From assembly GCF_016406305.1 (NCBI RefSeq), contig NZ_CP066369.1:1258501-1322500 (forward strand): a stretch of DNA of 64,000 nt, in the 5' to 3' direction. Source of the DNA: Shewanella putrefaciens (GTDB taxonomy: Bacteria > Pseudomonadota > Gammaproteobacteria > Enterobacterales > Shewanellaceae). The first letter of the stretch is position 1. The number at the start of each line of letters is the position of its first letter. The translations under genes and the position numbers were made by a program. The notes under the pieces are model-generated. The model was not told where the DNA came from. It was given only the letters and a program-made list of their open reading frames with translations, and ran no database searches. Positions 9,352 to 18,948 of the stretch are shown piece after piece.

Positions 9352-9996
9352 ATGGATAAATTAGGTCAAGAATGGGTATCTGCCGCGGTCGATGGAGAGA
9401 CTGATGCGCAGACCATGGCAGAATTAGTTGCCGATACGCATTCGCATAATAAATGGCATAACTATCACATGATAGGTGATGCTATGCGGGGTGAGTTGCC
9501 GCAAACTATTGTGTTAGATCTTTCCGCTAGCATTGCCGCTGCAATTGAACTTGAACCTGCGATTATCGCTCCTCAAGCGACGGCTTCTGAAGTCGATGCT
9601 CCAGTAACGACACCAGTCGCTGTTAATGCAGGCACAGTTGTTTATGCTGGCAATAGTCGCGTTGTGCCATTGTTTAAACAGTTTGGTCAATACGCTATCG
9701 CGGCAACTGTGGCCATGTTTGCGATTGTCGGCGTGCAAAATTACAACCAAACGGCCGATGATGTTGCGTCTCCATCGCCAGTATTGATCACCCGTCCTTT
9801 GGTGGGTAGTGCGTCTCCTGTGAGTTTACAAACCGGCGCTGTGCAACAAAACCAAGGTTACACTAATGATCAAATGAACGAGCAACGCCGCCGAATTAAT
9901 ACTTATATTCAAGATCATATGTTGCAACAACGATTGAATACTGGGGCGGTTATAGAAGACAATACCGAGGTTATCCCCGTTCCGTTCAATCAGTAG
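9352..9996 (+). CDS. rseA: Anti-sigma-E factor RseA
   Basis: A 214-residue membrane protein that holds sigma-E inactive until cut by DegS and RseP. The N-terminal sigma-binding domain begins MDKLGQEWVSAAVDGE and includes WHNYHMIGDAMRG. One transmembrane segment lies near residues 110-126 (YAIAATVAMFAIVGVQ). The periplasmic tail is Gln-rich and ends VIPVPFNQ, not the YQF-type C-terminus; the DegS-activating signal comes from OMPs, so this is no defect. It sits 42 bases after rpoE. Confidence 0.93.
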   Translation: MDKLGQEWVSAAVDGETDAQTMAELVADTHSHNKWHNYHMIGDAMRGELPQTIVLDLSASIAAAIELEPAIIAPQATASEVDAPVTTPVAVNAGTVVYAGNSRVVPLFKQFGQYAIAATVAMFAIVGVQNYNQTADDVASPSPVLITRPLVGSASPVSLQTGAVQQNQGYTNDQMNEQRRRINTYIQDHMLQQRLNTGAVIEDNTEVIPVPFNQ

Positions 9997-10008
9997 TAAG
10001 GAGTTAGC

Positions 10009-10941
10009 TTGCGTCTAATCCTGTTGGCTTTATTAGCCTTGGTGTTCCCTGCAATGGCGCAGGAAGATATGCCCGCCAAAGTCTGGCTCGATAAAATGAG
10101 TCAGGCATTAAAAGAGAAAGAGTTTAAAGCATCGATTATTCAACTTCAGGCCGATCATATTCGGCCTTTGGTTTATCTTCACGGTAAAGTAAATGAACAA
10201 GAGGTTGCTTTTTTAGAGTACCTCAATGGTCCCCCAAAGAATGCGGTACGTGTAGGGAATCGTGTGACCTTTATCGAACACGACCAACCGGCATACAGCA
10301 TTATTTCCAATCATATTCAAGGTGTTTGGCCTGCTGCATTTTCCTCTAAAATGAGCGATTTAGAAGTCGGTTATCAATTCGTGCTCGGAGGTCGAACGCG
10401 TATTGCTGGCCGCCCTGGGCAAATGATCCGCTTGTTACCAAATGATGAGTATCGCTATGGTTTTCAGATCTGGCTCGATATGGAGACGTATTTGCCGCTG
10501 CGATACGACATGTTGACTCAAGATAAACAACTGCTTGAGCAAATCATGGTCATTGAATTGATTGAACTTCATGAGCCGCCAGCGATTTTACAGGAAGCCT
10601 ACAAACAAGAATGGCCGGCGGTTATCGATCAAGCCGAGCGGCAAGATGGTCAAAATTGGCAGTTTTCTTGGTTACCAGCAGGGTTTACCGTTGTTGTGCG
10701 CGATCATCACCGTTTAATCGGCAGCCATGAAGCGGTGGAATATATCGCATTGACCGATGGGCTCGCCAATATTTCCGTTTATGTGGCCAGAGCCGGTTCG
10801 AGCCCATTGCCGGAGGAGTTAATCACCCGTAATGGTTTATCGCTGGTCTCTGAAAAAGTGGGTAATGCTGAAGTGGTCGCCGTAGGTAAAGTGCCGACAG
10901 AAACCCTTTCGCGCATTGCAAAAAGCCTCAGACTAGAATAG
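10009..10941 (+). CDS. rseB: Periplasmic sigma-E regulator RseB
   Basis: A 310-residue periplasmic protein that binds the RseA periplasmic domain and shields it from DegS. A short signal peptide (ILLALLALVFPAMAQ) precedes the MucB/RseB two-domain fold: a LolA-like N-terminal domain (YLHGKVNEQEVAFLEYLNGPPKNAVRVGNR region) and a smaller C-terminal domain from about residue 215 (WLPAGFTVV). The start is TTG at 10009, chosen because AAGGAG at 9998-10003 is spaced five bases from it and it gives a complete signal peptide. Confidence 0.94.
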   Translation: MRLILLALLALVFPAMAQEDMPAKVWLDKMSQALKEKEFKASIIQLQADHIRPLVYLHGKVNEQEVAFLEYLNGPPKNAVRVGNRVTFIEHDQPAYSIISNHIQGVWPAAFSSKMSDLEVGYQFVLGGRTRIAGRPGQMIRLLPNDEYRYGFQIWLDMETYLPLRYDMLTQDKQLLEQIMVIELIELHEPPAILQEAYKQEWPAVIDQAERQDGQNWQFSWLPAGFTVVVRDHHRLIGSHEAVEYIALTDGLANISVYVARAGSSPLPEELITRNGLSLVSEKVGNAEVVAVGKVPTETLSRIAKSLRLE

Positions 10942-10952
10942 GGCGCAGCACT

Positions 10953-11426
10953 ATGATGGAAGAAGTGGCAAGGGTGATTGCCTGTGATCATCAGGGTTGG
11001 CTCAGGGTTGAAGTTGAGCTTAAAAGTACCTGTAAGAGTTGCAGTAGTAGTGAGTCCTGCGGTACTTCTGCCGTGGCGCAGGCTTTTTCAGCCAAAACCC
11101 AACAATTCTCCATTCAAAGCGAGCGCCCCTGCGAGCCCGGTGAGCTTCTGAAGTTAGGTCTTCCCGAGAGCGTTATTCTAAAAGCGGCCGCCTTGGTCTA
11201 CCTATTGCCTTTGTTAGGCTTGTTTGCCGGGGCCGTTTTAGGGCAATTTGTCGCTCACATTATCCAATTGAATCCTGATCTGAGTGCTATGGCTTTTGCC
11301 GCCCTTGGCACTTTGTTGGCCTGGTGGTTTGGAAAACAGAGGGCTAAACGGCTCGAAGTGGATGCAAAGCCTGTGATTTTGGCTTATTTAGGTATGGGCG
11401 TCAGTTTAGGTAAATTAACCGATTAG
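10953..11426 (+). CDS. rseC: SoxR-reducing / sigma-E operon protein RseC
   Basis: A 157-residue inner-membrane protein of the RseC/MucC family. A cysteine cluster near residue 27 (CKSCSSSESCG) precedes two transmembrane segments around residues 80-105 and 113-130. E. coli RseC takes part in SoxR reduction and modulates sigma-E signalling. It starts 11 bases after rseB and is the last gene of the operon. Confidence 0.9.
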   Translation: MMEEVARVIACDHQGWLRVEVELKSTCKSCSSSESCGTSAVAQAFSAKTQQFSIQSERPCEPGELLKLGLPESVILKAAALVYLLPLLGLFAGAVLGQFVAHIIQLNPDLSAMAFAALGTLLAWWFGKQRAKRLEVDAKPVILAYLGMGVSLGKLTD

Positions 11427-11514
11427 TTTCAGTCTATTAGCCGTTTAAGATAGAAAGTTAATTTGAGACTTTCATGCCTTTGGGTGGCATAAATGTAACT
11501 AGGAGTGAATCTGA

Positions 11515-11543
11515 TTGGTATTGAAACCGCAATCAGGTACAAT
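11515..11543 (+). promoter_or_regulatory. Candidate sigma-70 promoter of lepA
   Basis: TTGGTA at 11515-11520 and TACAAT at 11538-11543 are separated by 17 bases, 49 bases before the lepA ATG. Called from consensus match only. Confidence 0.45.
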
Positions 11544-11592
11544 TTCGCTCCTTTGAACCGTATCCATTTTCAGTATTAGTCATTGCAGCATA

Positions 11593-13383
11593 ATGAAACA
11601 CATTAGAAACTTCTCAATTATTGCCCATATCGACCATGGTAAATCGACGCTATCAGATCGTCTTATTCAGGTTTGTGGCGGTTTAACCGACCGTGAAATG
11701 GATGCTCAAGTGCTCGATTCTATGGATCTTGAGCGTGAGCGTGGTATCACGATTAAGGCACAAAGTGTCACCCTAGACTACAAGGCTAAAGATGGCCAAG
11801 TCTATCAACTCAACTTTATTGATACCCCTGGCCACGTCGACTTTTCCTATGAAGTGTCACGTTCATTAGCGGCCTGCGAAGGCGCATTGCTGGTGGTGGA
11901 TGCGGGTCAGGGCGTAGAAGCTCAGACTCTGGCAAACTGTTATACCGCACTGGATATGAATCTGGATGTGGTACCTATCTTAAACAAGATCGACTTACCG
12001 CAAGCCGACCCTGAGCGTGTTGCCGCCGAAATTGAAGATATTGTCGGTATCGATGCGATGAATGCCGTGCGTTGTTCCGCTAAAACCGGTGTCGGTGTCG
12101 ATGATGTGTTAGAAGTGATCGTTGCACAAATCCCTCCACCAGAGGGTGATCCGGATGCGCCGCTGCAAGCCTTAATCATCGATTCTTGGTTTGATAGCTA
12201 TTTAGGCGTAGTGTCCTTGGTGCGCATTAAACACGGTAGCCTGAAGAAAGGCGATAAGTTTAAGGTGATGTCGACCGGACAAAACCACACCGCCGATCGC
12301 GTCGGTATTTTCACGCCAAAGCAAACCGATAAAGCCGAGCTAAAAACCGGTGAGGTAGGTTTTGTGATCGCCGGTATTAAGGAGATCCACGGCGCGCCAG
12401 TGGGCGATACTTTGACGCTGGCCAAGAATGGCGCTGATAAGCCTTTACCTGGTTTTAAAAAGGTGAAACCGCAGGTTTACGCGGGCGTATTCCCGATTTC
12501 GACCGATGAATATGAAAACTTCCGTGATGCTTTAAACAAACTCAGCCTGAACGATGCTTCATTGTTCTTCGAACCTGAAAGTTCATCGGCCCTTGGCTTT
12601 GGTTTCCGTATTGGCTATTTAGGCCTGCTCCATATGGAAATCATTCAAGAACGTTTAGAGCGTGAATACAATCTTGAGCTGATCACTACGGCACCGACGG
12701 TAGTCTATGAAGTGGTTATGACTAACGGTGAAGTTGTCTATGTCGATAACCCATCAGATTTACCCGCGATTAATAATATCGAAGAAATGCGTGAGCCGAT
12801 TGTTGAGGCCAACATTTTAGTGCCAAAAGAATACTTAGGTAACGTGATTACCCTTTGTATTGAAAAACGTGGCACTCAGGTGAACATGGTTTACCACGGT
12901 AACCAAGTCGCCGTAACTTACCACCTGCCAATGGCAGAAGTGGTGATGGATTTCTTCGACCGTTTAAAATCGACCAGCCGCGGTTATGCTTCGCTCGAAT
13001 ATAACTTTATTCGCTTCGATCCCGCGGACATGGTGCGCTTAGATATCCTGATTAACGGCGACCGAGTCGATGCCCTCGCGATGGTTATCCACAGATCAAA
13101 CATTCGTCACCGTGGTTTAGCGTTAGTTGAAAAAATGAAAGAGCTGATCCCGCGCCAAATGTTTGATATTGCGATTCAAGCAGCCGTTGGTAGCCAGATT
13201 ATTGCCCGTTCAACCGTAAAAGCCCTGCGTAAAGACGTTACGGCTAAGTGTTACGGCGGCGACGTTTCCCGTAAGAAAAAACTCTTAAATAAACAAAAAG
13301 AGGGTAAGAAACGGATGAAGCAAGTGGGTAACGTTGAGGTGCCGCAGGAGGCATTCTTGGCGGTACTGAAACTCAACGAGTAA
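11593..13383 (+). CDS. lepA: Elongation factor 4 (LepA), ribosome back-translocase
   Basis: A 596-residue translational GTPase close to the E. coli length (599). G1 ([10 protein letters not shown]), G2 region (RERGITIKA), G3 (DTPGHVDF) and G4 (NKIDLP) are intact. Domains II, III and V follow, and the LepA-specific C-terminal domain ends with the basic [24 protein letters not shown] stretch. It acts on stalled or mis-translocated ribosomes. It lies between the sigma-E operon and lepB, as in E. coli, and is followed by a hairpin. Confidence 0.98.
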   Translation: MKHIRNFSIIAHIDHGKSTLSDRLIQVCGGLTDREMDAQVLDSMDLERERGITIKAQSVTLDYKAKDGQVYQLNFIDTPGHVDFSYEVSRSLAACEGALLVVDAGQGVEAQTLANCYTALDMNLDVVPILNKIDLPQADPERVAAEIEDIVGIDAMNAVRCSAKTGVGVDDVLEVIVAQIPPPEGDPDAPLQALIIDSWFDSYLGVVSLVRIKHGSLKKGDKFKVMSTGQNHTADRVGIFTPKQTDKAELKTGEVGFVIAGIKEIHGAPVGDTLTLAKNGADKPLPGFKKVKPQVYAGVFPISTDEYENFRDALNKLSLNDASLFFEPESSSALGFGFRIGYLGLLHMEIIQERLEREYNLELITTAPTVVYEVVMTNGEVVYVDNPSDLPAINNIEEMREPIVEANILVPKEYLGNVITLCIEKRGTQVNMVYHGNQVAVTYHLPMAEVVMDFFDRLKSTSRGYASLEYNFIRFDPADMVRLDILINGDRVDALAMVIHRSNIRHRGLALVEKMKELIPRQMFDIAIQAAVGSQIIARSTVKALRKDVTAKCYGGDVSRKKKLLNKQKEGKKRMKQVGNVEVPQEAFLAVLKLNE

Positions 13384-13418
13384 TCCTGAGTCACAGCATG
13401 ACAATTTAGTTCACTATT

Positions 13419-13443
13419 GCGCCGCAGATTGCGGCGCTTTACT
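13419..13443 (+). terminator. Hairpin after lepA
   Basis: GCGCCGC / GCGGCGC stem with a five-base loop and an imperfect T-tract (TTTACTT). It lies 36 bases beyond the lepA stop; the 188-base gap before lepB probably also holds a lepB promoter. Confidence 0.6.
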
Positions 13444-13571
13444 TAGCTTATCGCATGATTTTGTGGTGTTTATAATGAAATGCGGTAAGTTAACTAAAGC
13501 TCGATAGTTGAAATACCATAGTCGCTAGGTTAAGAACCTTTAATTATTTCCAGGCAGGAGTTCAATAAGCA

Positions 13572-14489
13572 ATGGCAGCCTATTTTTCCATTATTTTAGT
13601 GCTGGTAACCCTGATTTCAGGGCTTATCTGGTTAGTCGATGTGCTGATGTTTGCCCCTAAGCGCCGCGAGAGTTTAGCGTTGGCAAAGGCATCACAGGCG
13701 AATTTAACCGAAGAAGCCGAGTACCAAATCATTCGTGAGTCGACTCTAGTCGAAACTGCGCATTCTATCTTCCCTGTGATTGCCTTTGTTTTGATCCTGC
13801 GCTCCTTTATTTATGAGCCATTTCAAATCCCCTCGGGTTCTATGATGCCAACCCTGTTGGTGGGGGACTTTATTCTGGTGGAAAAGTTTAGTTATGGCCT
13901 TAAAGATCCCGTATGGCGAACTAAACTGGTTGAAACGGGTAAACCTGAACGTGGCGATGTGATCGTATTTAAATACCCTGAAAATCCGCAAATTGACTAT
14001 ATCAAACGCGTTGTCGGATTACCGGGCGACCGAGTGATTTATCGTAATAAGCAGTTGATGATCCAAAAGGCCTGCGATGCTCAGCAGACAAATTGCCCAG
14101 AAGCGGAAGTGGTAGCACGTACCGAGATTAGCCGTGGCGATTTTAGCCAAGACGGGGTGCCATTATTACGTTATACCGAGCAATTGGGCGAAGTGGGCCA
14201 CGATATTTTAATCAACCCAAGCCGCCCTGATATGTTGGGTTACTTTAAGCGTGAAGCCAACTTACCCGCAGGCGAGTTCCTCGTGCCAGAAGGCCATTAC
14301 TTTGCCATGGGGGATAACCGCGATAACAGTACCGACAGTCGTTTCTGGGGCTTTGTCCCTGAAGAAAACTTGGTGGGTAAAGCGGTCGCGATTTGGATAA
14401 GTTTTGAATTTGACCGCGCACCCGCCGATTTCCTACCAACTTGGTTACCAAGTGGAGTGCGTTTTGAGCGTGTAGGTGGAATAAAATAG
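13572..14489 (+). CDS. lepB: Signal peptidase I
   Basis: A 305-residue inner-membrane serine protease that removes Sec and Tat signal peptides. Two N-terminal transmembrane segments (about 4-26 and 62-78) precede the catalytic domain. The Ser-Lys dyad is visible as Ser90 in [10 protein letters not shown] and Lys145 in [12 protein letters not shown], matching E. coli S91/K146, and the box E motif [16 protein letters not shown] is intact. It begins the lepB-rnc-era-recO-pdxJ-acpS run. Confidence 0.98.
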   Translation: MAAYFSIILVLVTLISGLIWLVDVLMFAPKRRESLALAKASQANLTEEAEYQIIRESTLVETAHSIFPVIAFVLILRSFIYEPFQIPSGSMMPTLLVGDFILVEKFSYGLKDPVWRTKLVETGKPERGDVIVFKYPENPQIDYIKRVVGLPGDRVIYRNKQLMIQKACDAQQTNCPEAEVVARTEISRGDFSQDGVPLLRYTEQLGEVGHDILINPSRPDMLGYFKREANLPAGEFLVPEGHYFAMGDNRDNSTDSRFWGFVPEENLVGKAVAIWISFEFDRAPADFLPTWLPSGVRFERVGGIK

Positions 14490-14490
14490 C

Positions 14491-15171
14491 ATGGAACCGA
14501 TTAAAAATTTGCCTCGTTTGTGTCGTACCTTAGGTTATGAATTCAAGAATATTGAGTTATTAACCCAGGCCTTGACCCATAGAAGTGCGGCAAATAAACA
14601 CAACGAACGTCTAGAGTTTTTAGGTGATTCGATTTTATCTATCGTGATATCCGATGCACTTTATCACCAGTTTCCGAAGGCGACCGAAGGCGATTTAAGC
14701 CGGATGCGTGCCACCTTAGTGCGTGGCGACACCCTAACGCTTATCGCCCAAGCGTTTAAGCTCGGCGATTATTTATATCTCGGTCCAGGTGAATTAAAAA
14801 GTGGTGGATTTCGCCGTGAGTCCATTCTGGCCGATGCGGTAGAAGCCATTATAGGTGCGATTTATCTCGATTCAGATCTAGAGGTCTGCCGCAATTTGCT
14901 GCTGACCTGGTATGCCGAGCGTTTAGCAGAAATTCAACCCGGCGTAAGCCAGAAAGATGCTAAAACCTTGCTGCAAGAATATTTACAAGGGTTAAAAAAG
15001 CCACTACCGGATTACCAAGTAATCAATATAGAAGGCGATGCCCACGACCAGACATTCACCGTTGAATGCCGTATTGAAGACTTGAGCCAAAGCGTAATCG
15101 GGGTGGCGAGTTCACGCCGCAAAGCCGAACAGATCGCCGCGGCCCAAGTATTGGAGTTACTGAAGAAATGA
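14491..15171 (+). CDS. rnc: Ribonuclease III
   Basis: A 226-residue double-strand-specific endonuclease that processes rRNA precursors and structured mRNAs. The signature [12 protein letters not shown] lies near residue 38 with catalytic acidic residues, a second acidic site in [14 protein letters not shown], and a C-terminal dsRNA-binding domain ([10 protein letters not shown]... AAAQVLELL). It begins one base after lepB ends and overlaps era by four bases (ATGA). Confidence 0.98.
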   Translation: MEPIKNLPRLCRTLGYEFKNIELLTQALTHRSAANKHNERLEFLGDSILSIVISDALYHQFPKATEGDLSRMRATLVRGDTLTLIAQAFKLGDYLYLGPGELKSGGFRRESILADAVEAIIGAIYLDSDLEVCRNLLLTWYAERLAEIQPGVSQKDAKTLLQEYLQGLKKPLPDYQVINIEGDAHDQTFTVECRIEDLSQSVIGVASSRRKAEQIAAAQVLELLKK

Positions 15172-16184
15172 CCAAAAAAACAGACTTGCCAGCTGTCGAT
15201 GCCGCTAATGTGAGCAATGAACCTAGCTTAGACGAATTACTGGCAAGGATGAATGCGGCCGCGCCAACGCCGTCGGCCCACTATGATGTGACCTACTGCG
15301 GTATGGTGGCCATTATCGGCCGTCCGAATGTGGGTAAATCGACCCTATTAAATCGTTTGCTCGGGCAAAAGGTGAGTATCACCTCTAAAAAACCACAAAC
15401 GACCCGTCACCGTATTATGGGTATTCATACCGATGGCCCTAAGCAAATCGTGTTTATCGATACGCCGGGGCTGCATATTGAAGAACAACGTGCCATCAAC
15501 CGTTTGATGAACCGTGCTGCGGCCAGTTCACTCGCCGATGTGGCTATGGTGATTTTTGTTGTCGATGGTATGACTTGGACCGCCGATGATGAAATGGTAT
15601 TAAGTAAATTACGCCGCGGCGGTGAAGAGCGTAAAACCATTTTAGCTATCAATAAAGTCGACAATATCAAAGATAAAGAAGCCCTTTTTCCCTATTTGGA
15701 AGAAGTGGCGAAGAAGTATCCTTTCGATGAAATTCTGCCGATTTCAGCCAGTAAAGGCACTAACGTGAAGCGGATTTTGGAATTAGCGGCTGACTCCCTG
15801 CCGGAGAACCCGTTCTTCTTCCCCGAAGATTATGTGACCGACCGTTCACAGCGGTTTATGGCCTCGGAAATTGTCCGTGAAAAACTGATGCGTTTTCTTG
15901 GGGACGAGCTGCCCTACGATGCCACGGTTGAAATCGAGCAGTTTAAGATGATGGAAAACGGCGTTTACCAAATTAACGCCCTGATCCTCGTCGAGCGCGA
16001 AGGTCAAAAACGTATGGTGATCGGCAGCAAGGGCGAGCGTATTCGTACCATCGCGACCCAAGCCCGTTTAGACATGGAAACCTTGTTTGATAACAAAGTG
16101 TTCCTCGAAGTGTGGGTGAAAGTGAAATCTGGCTGGGCCGATGATGAACGCGCCCTACGTAGCTTAGGTTACGGTGACGATTAA
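15168..16184 (+). CDS. era: GTPase Era, 16S rRNA / 30S maturation factor
   Basis: A 338-residue GTPase with an N-terminal extension of about 45 residues rich in Ala/Pro/Asp compared with the 301-residue E. coli protein. G1 is [15 protein letters not shown]3 DTPGLH, G4 NKVDN. The C-terminal KH domain contains [21 protein letters not shown]. It binds the 3' end of 16S rRNA during 30S assembly. The four-base overlap with rnc indicates coupling. An internal ATG at 15249 could shorten the N-terminus, but the overlap favours the start given. Confidence 0.96.
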   Translation: MTKKTDLPAVDAANVSNEPSLDELLARMNAAAPTPSAHYDVTYCGMVAIIGRPNVGKSTLLNRLLGQKVSITSKKPQTTRHRIMGIHTDGPKQIVFIDTPGLHIEEQRAINRLMNRAAASSLADVAMVIFVVDGMTWTADDEMVLSKLRRGGEERKTILAINKVDNIKDKEALFPYLEEVAKKYPFDEILPISASKGTNVKRILELAADSLPENPFFFPEDYVTDRSQRFMASEIVREKLMRFLGDELPYDATVEIEQFKMMENGVYQINALILVEREGQKRMVIGSKGERIRTIATQARLDMETLFDNKVFLEVWVKVKSGWADDERALRSLGYGDD

Positions 16185-16210
16185 TTTTTGTCATTTGAGC
16201 ATGCTTATCG

Positions 16211-16921
16211 ATGAAACGGGGTTATGTTCTACATCATCGTCCATACCGAGAGTCCAGTGCCTTAGTTAACCTGTTGGTTGACGGCATTGGACGCGTCGAT
16301 GCGGTTGCCAGAATAGGCAGCGGTAAGCGCTCTATCAAGAGTATTCTCCAGCCCTTTCAACCGCTGATCTTCGAATTTAGCGGCAAGTCTGAATTAAAAA
16401 CCTTAACACAAATTGAAGCGGCGGCCCCAGCTGTTCCACTTAGTGGCCACAGTCTATATGCAGGGATGTATATCAATGAGTTGCTGATGCGAACCTTGTC
16501 TGTGCAGCACAATGCCGAAGCGTTATTCCTGATTTATCACCGCGCCTTAGTCGGTCTCGCCGCAGATTTTTGTCAATCCCAGCTGCGTTATGTTGAACTC
16601 GCATTGCTGCGGGAGTTAGGGGCTATGCCTTCTCTGAGTCGCGACACCCAAGGTGAGGCGCTTGTCCCCGAAGATTACTACCAACTCATTCCCGAGTTAG
16701 GCTTTCAATTTGTGCTGAATTCCCGTGCTCGCAATGCCTATCAAGGGGCCATGCTAACGGCACTTAATGATAATCAATTGGTGGAGGAGCATTTTTTAAG
16801 TGCAAAGCGGTTGATGCGTTCTATGCTACAACCTCTGCTTGGCACTAAACCTTTGCTCAGTCGGCAATTGTTTCAGAGTGCCTTAATGTCAAAGTACGTT
16901 GGGAATAATTCCCTCGAATAG
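16211..16921 (+). CDS. recO: DNA repair protein RecO
   Basis: A 236-residue protein with the N-terminal OB fold of RecO (YVLHHRPYRESSALVNLLVDGIGRVDAVARIGSGKRS, LQPFQPLIFEFSGKSELKTLTQIE) and a helical C-terminal part. RecO anneals SSB-coated strands and loads RecA with RecF and RecR at gaps. The E. coli-like protein lacks the zinc-binding cysteines of Gram-positive RecO, as here. It follows era by 26 bases. Confidence 0.95.
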   Translation: MKRGYVLHHRPYRESSALVNLLVDGIGRVDAVARIGSGKRSIKSILQPFQPLIFEFSGKSELKTLTQIEAAAPAVPLSGHSLYAGMYINELLMRTLSVQHNAEALFLIYHRALVGLAADFCQSQLRYVELALLRELGAMPSLSRDTQGEALVPEDYYQLIPELGFQFVLNSRARNAYQGAMLTALNDNQLVEEHFLSAKRLMRSMLQPLLGTKPLLSRQLFQSALMSKYVGNNSLE

Positions 16922-17023
16922 TTGTTTTTAGTGAGCGTCTCAGTGTTTTTTCATCTGGGTGTCAGTACAATGGGGCGCAATTTCAGTGTTAATTCTAGCC
17001 TTATTAAAATAAAGGAGTTCCCG

Positions 17024-17761
17024 ATGAGCCGTATCTTATTGGGCGTAAATATCGACCATATTGCGACCCTACGTCAGGCGCGTGGCACTAATTACCCCGA
17101 TCCTGTCCATGCAGCGGCCGTTGCAGAACATGCGGGTGCCGACGGTATTACCATCCATTTGCGTGAAGATAGACGCCATATTATCGACCGCGATGTGTAT
17201 TTATTGGCAAAAACCTTAAAAACCCGCATGAACTTCGAATGTGCCGTCACCGAAGAAATGCTTAACATCGCCTGTGAAGTTAAACCGACTTATGTTTGTT
17301 TAGTGCCTGAAAAACGTCAGGAAGTTACCACAGAAGGCGGCTTAGATGTTGCTGGGCAACTTGAGAAAATCACTGCAGCAGTCACTCGTTTAGCCGCTAA
17401 TGGTATTCAAGTCTCTTTATTTATCGATGCGGATAAGACCCAAATCGATGCAGCGGTCGCCTCTGGCGCACCTGTGATCGAAATCCATACGGGTTGCTAT
17501 GCCGATGCAAAAACAGAAGCGGATGAAGCCCGTGAATTAGCCAGAATTAGCGAGATGGCAAAATATGCCCATGGCAAAGGGCTTATCGTCAATGCTGGCC
17601 ATGGTTTGCACTATCACAATGTTAAGCCTATTGCAGCCATTCCCGAGTTATATGAGCTCAATATTGGCCATGCTATCGTTGCCCGTGCGGCGATCGATGG
17701 TTTAGCTACTGCCGTTAAAGATATGAAAACCCTAATGCTTGAAGGGCGCCGGGGCGAATAA
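17024..17761 (+). CDS. pdxJ: Pyridoxine 5'-phosphate synthase
   Basis: A 245-residue TIM-barrel enzyme condensing 1-deoxyxylulose 5-phosphate with 3-amino-2-oxopropyl phosphate to form pyridoxine 5'-phosphate, the last ring-closing step of vitamin B6 synthesis. Motifs [57 protein letters not shown] and [11 protein letters not shown] are intact. An in-frame start at 16922 would add 34 residues, but ATG 17024 with AAAGGAG at 17011-17017 gives the usual length. It abuts acpS by one base. Confidence 0.98.
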   Translation: MSRILLGVNIDHIATLRQARGTNYPDPVHAAAVAEHAGADGITIHLREDRRHIIDRDVYLLAKTLKTRMNFECAVTEEMLNIACEVKPTYVCLVPEKRQEVTTEGGLDVAGQLEKITAAVTRLAANGIQVSLFIDADKTQIDAAVASGAPVIEIHTGCYADAKTEADEARELARISEMAKYAHGKGLIVNAGHGLHYHNVKPIAAIPELYELNIGHAIVARAAIDGLATAVKDMKTLMLEGRRGE

Positions 17762-18144
17762 TGGCCATTGTTGGTTTAGGCACAGATATCGTTGAAATTG
17801 AACGTATAGAAACCCAGGTTAAACGCGCGGGCGATAGGTTGGCTAAACGAGTGCTCACAGAGGCTGAATTTGCCCTCTATGGCGCCCATAGTCAACCCGG
17901 TCGATATCTGGCTAAACGCTTTGCCGCGAAAGAGGCCGCCGCAAAGGCGCTGGGAACGGGCATAGGCCGTGGGGTCTCTTTTCAGCATATTCATATTGGT
18001 AATGATGATAACGGTGCGCCGACAATAGGCTTTACCGGGGGCGCGCTTGCTCGACTAGAGCAGCTTAATGCAAAGGTCGGGCATATTTCTATTGCCGATG
18101 AAAAATCCTACGCGATAGCGACTGTGATCATCGAGTCCTTATAA
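17761..18144 (+). CDS. acpS: Holo-[acyl-carrier-protein] synthase
   Basis: A 127-residue phosphopantetheinyl transferase that activates acyl carrier protein with the CoA-derived arm. GLGTDIVEIERIE at the N-terminus carries the Mg-binding aspartate and RFAAKEAAAKALGTGIG holds the catalytic Glu/Lys. Its ATG overlaps the pdxJ stop by one base, the same pdxJ-acpS pairing as in E. coli. A terminator follows. Confidence 0.97.
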   Translation: MAIVGLGTDIVEIERIETQVKRAGDRLAKRVLTEAEFALYGAHSQPGRYLAKRFAAKEAAAKALGTGIGRGVSFQHIHIGNDDNGAPTIGFTGGALARLEQLNAKVGHISIADEKSYAIATVIIESL

Positions 18145-18167
18145 GCTGACTTCAGTATTGACTGATT

Positions 18168-18200
18168 AAACAGGGAACCCGCGGTTCCCTGTTTTCTTTT
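18168..18200 (+). terminator. Intrinsic terminator after acpS
   Basis: AAACAGGGAACC / GGTTCCCTG(TTT) stem with a three-base loop and a TTTTCTTTT tail ends the lepB-to-acpS run. Confidence 0.9.
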
Positions 18201-18352
18201 GCATTTGCAACATTTTATTTACTTTCTCTGTTCAGTGGGGATATTTTGCGTTAGCTTATTGCATCAGCGACCACTTAAATTTAGGTATTGTAATCCTATG
18301 TGAGAGTGGCGCGGATGAGCATAATGCAGGGACAATAATCGAGGAGCCCCAA

Positions 18353-18877
18353 ATGAAATCCGCCGTAGAGCAGTTATCAACCTATAAAAGTGTGCATCTA
18401 AATCATCGAAATATTCAAACGCACTTTATTGGTATTCCATTAATTATTTGGTCGGCATTTTTGTTATTGGCGACCGTTAGAGTGCCACTTGGAAGCTTAG
18501 GAGAAACCAGTTTAGGACTGATCTTAGGTGTCCTTGTGCTGCTGTATTATGTCCGCTTACATCTAAAGTTGGCTATTGGGCTAACCCTCTTTTTAATTCC
18601 CGTGCTCTATACCACTGAACTGGTATCACACTCGGCTAATCCAATTTGGCTGGCGTTGGGCATTTTTATTTTGGGTTGGGTTTTTCAGCTTATAGGCCAT
18701 CGATATGAGAAAGCTAAGCCTGCCTTTGTGGATGACTTAAATCAATTGCTTATCGGACCGTTTTTTTTAATGGCCGAAGTGTATTTTATGCTGGGTTTGG
18801 AAAAGTCGCTGAATGAGGAAATCACTCCTCTGGCGATAGCCAAACGTCGCGCTATCGAGGCGCAAAAAAAGATCTAG
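18353..18877 (+). CDS. Mpo1-like (DUF962) membrane protein
   Basis: A 174-residue membrane protein with four to five hydrophobic segments. The N-terminal YKSVHLNHRNIQTHFIGIPLI and the later GWVFQLIGHRYEKAKPAF match the Mpo1/DUF962 family, whose yeast member is an iron-dependent dioxygenase in 2-hydroxy fatty acid alpha-oxidation; the paired histidines (NxxxHFIG, QxIGHxxxE) are kept. The bacterial role is not established. It is monocistronic, with GAGGAG-like sequence upstream and a bidirectional terminator after it. Confidence 0.8.
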   Translation: MKSAVEQLSTYKSVHLNHRNIQTHFIGIPLIIWSAFLLLATVRVPLGSLGETSLGLILGVLVLLYYVRLHLKLAIGLTLFLIPVLYTTELVSHSANPIWLALGIFILGWVFQLIGHRYEKAKPAFVDDLNQLLIGPFFLMAEVYFMLGLEKSLNEEITPLAIAKRRAIEAQKKI

Positions 18878-18894
18878 ATTTCTCGGGGGAGAGC

Positions 18895-18930
18895 AAAATC
18901 GGCTGAATCTATTGGTTCAGCCGATTTTTT
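18895..18930. terminator. Bidirectional terminator between Mpo1-like gene and yfjD-like gene
   Basis: Perfect 13-bp stem AAAATCGGCTGAA / TTCAGCCGATTTT with an eight-base loop, T-rich on the plus side and A-rich before the stem so it works in both directions. Confidence 0.9.
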
Positions 18931-18948
18931 ATATAGGTAATCTGTGGT

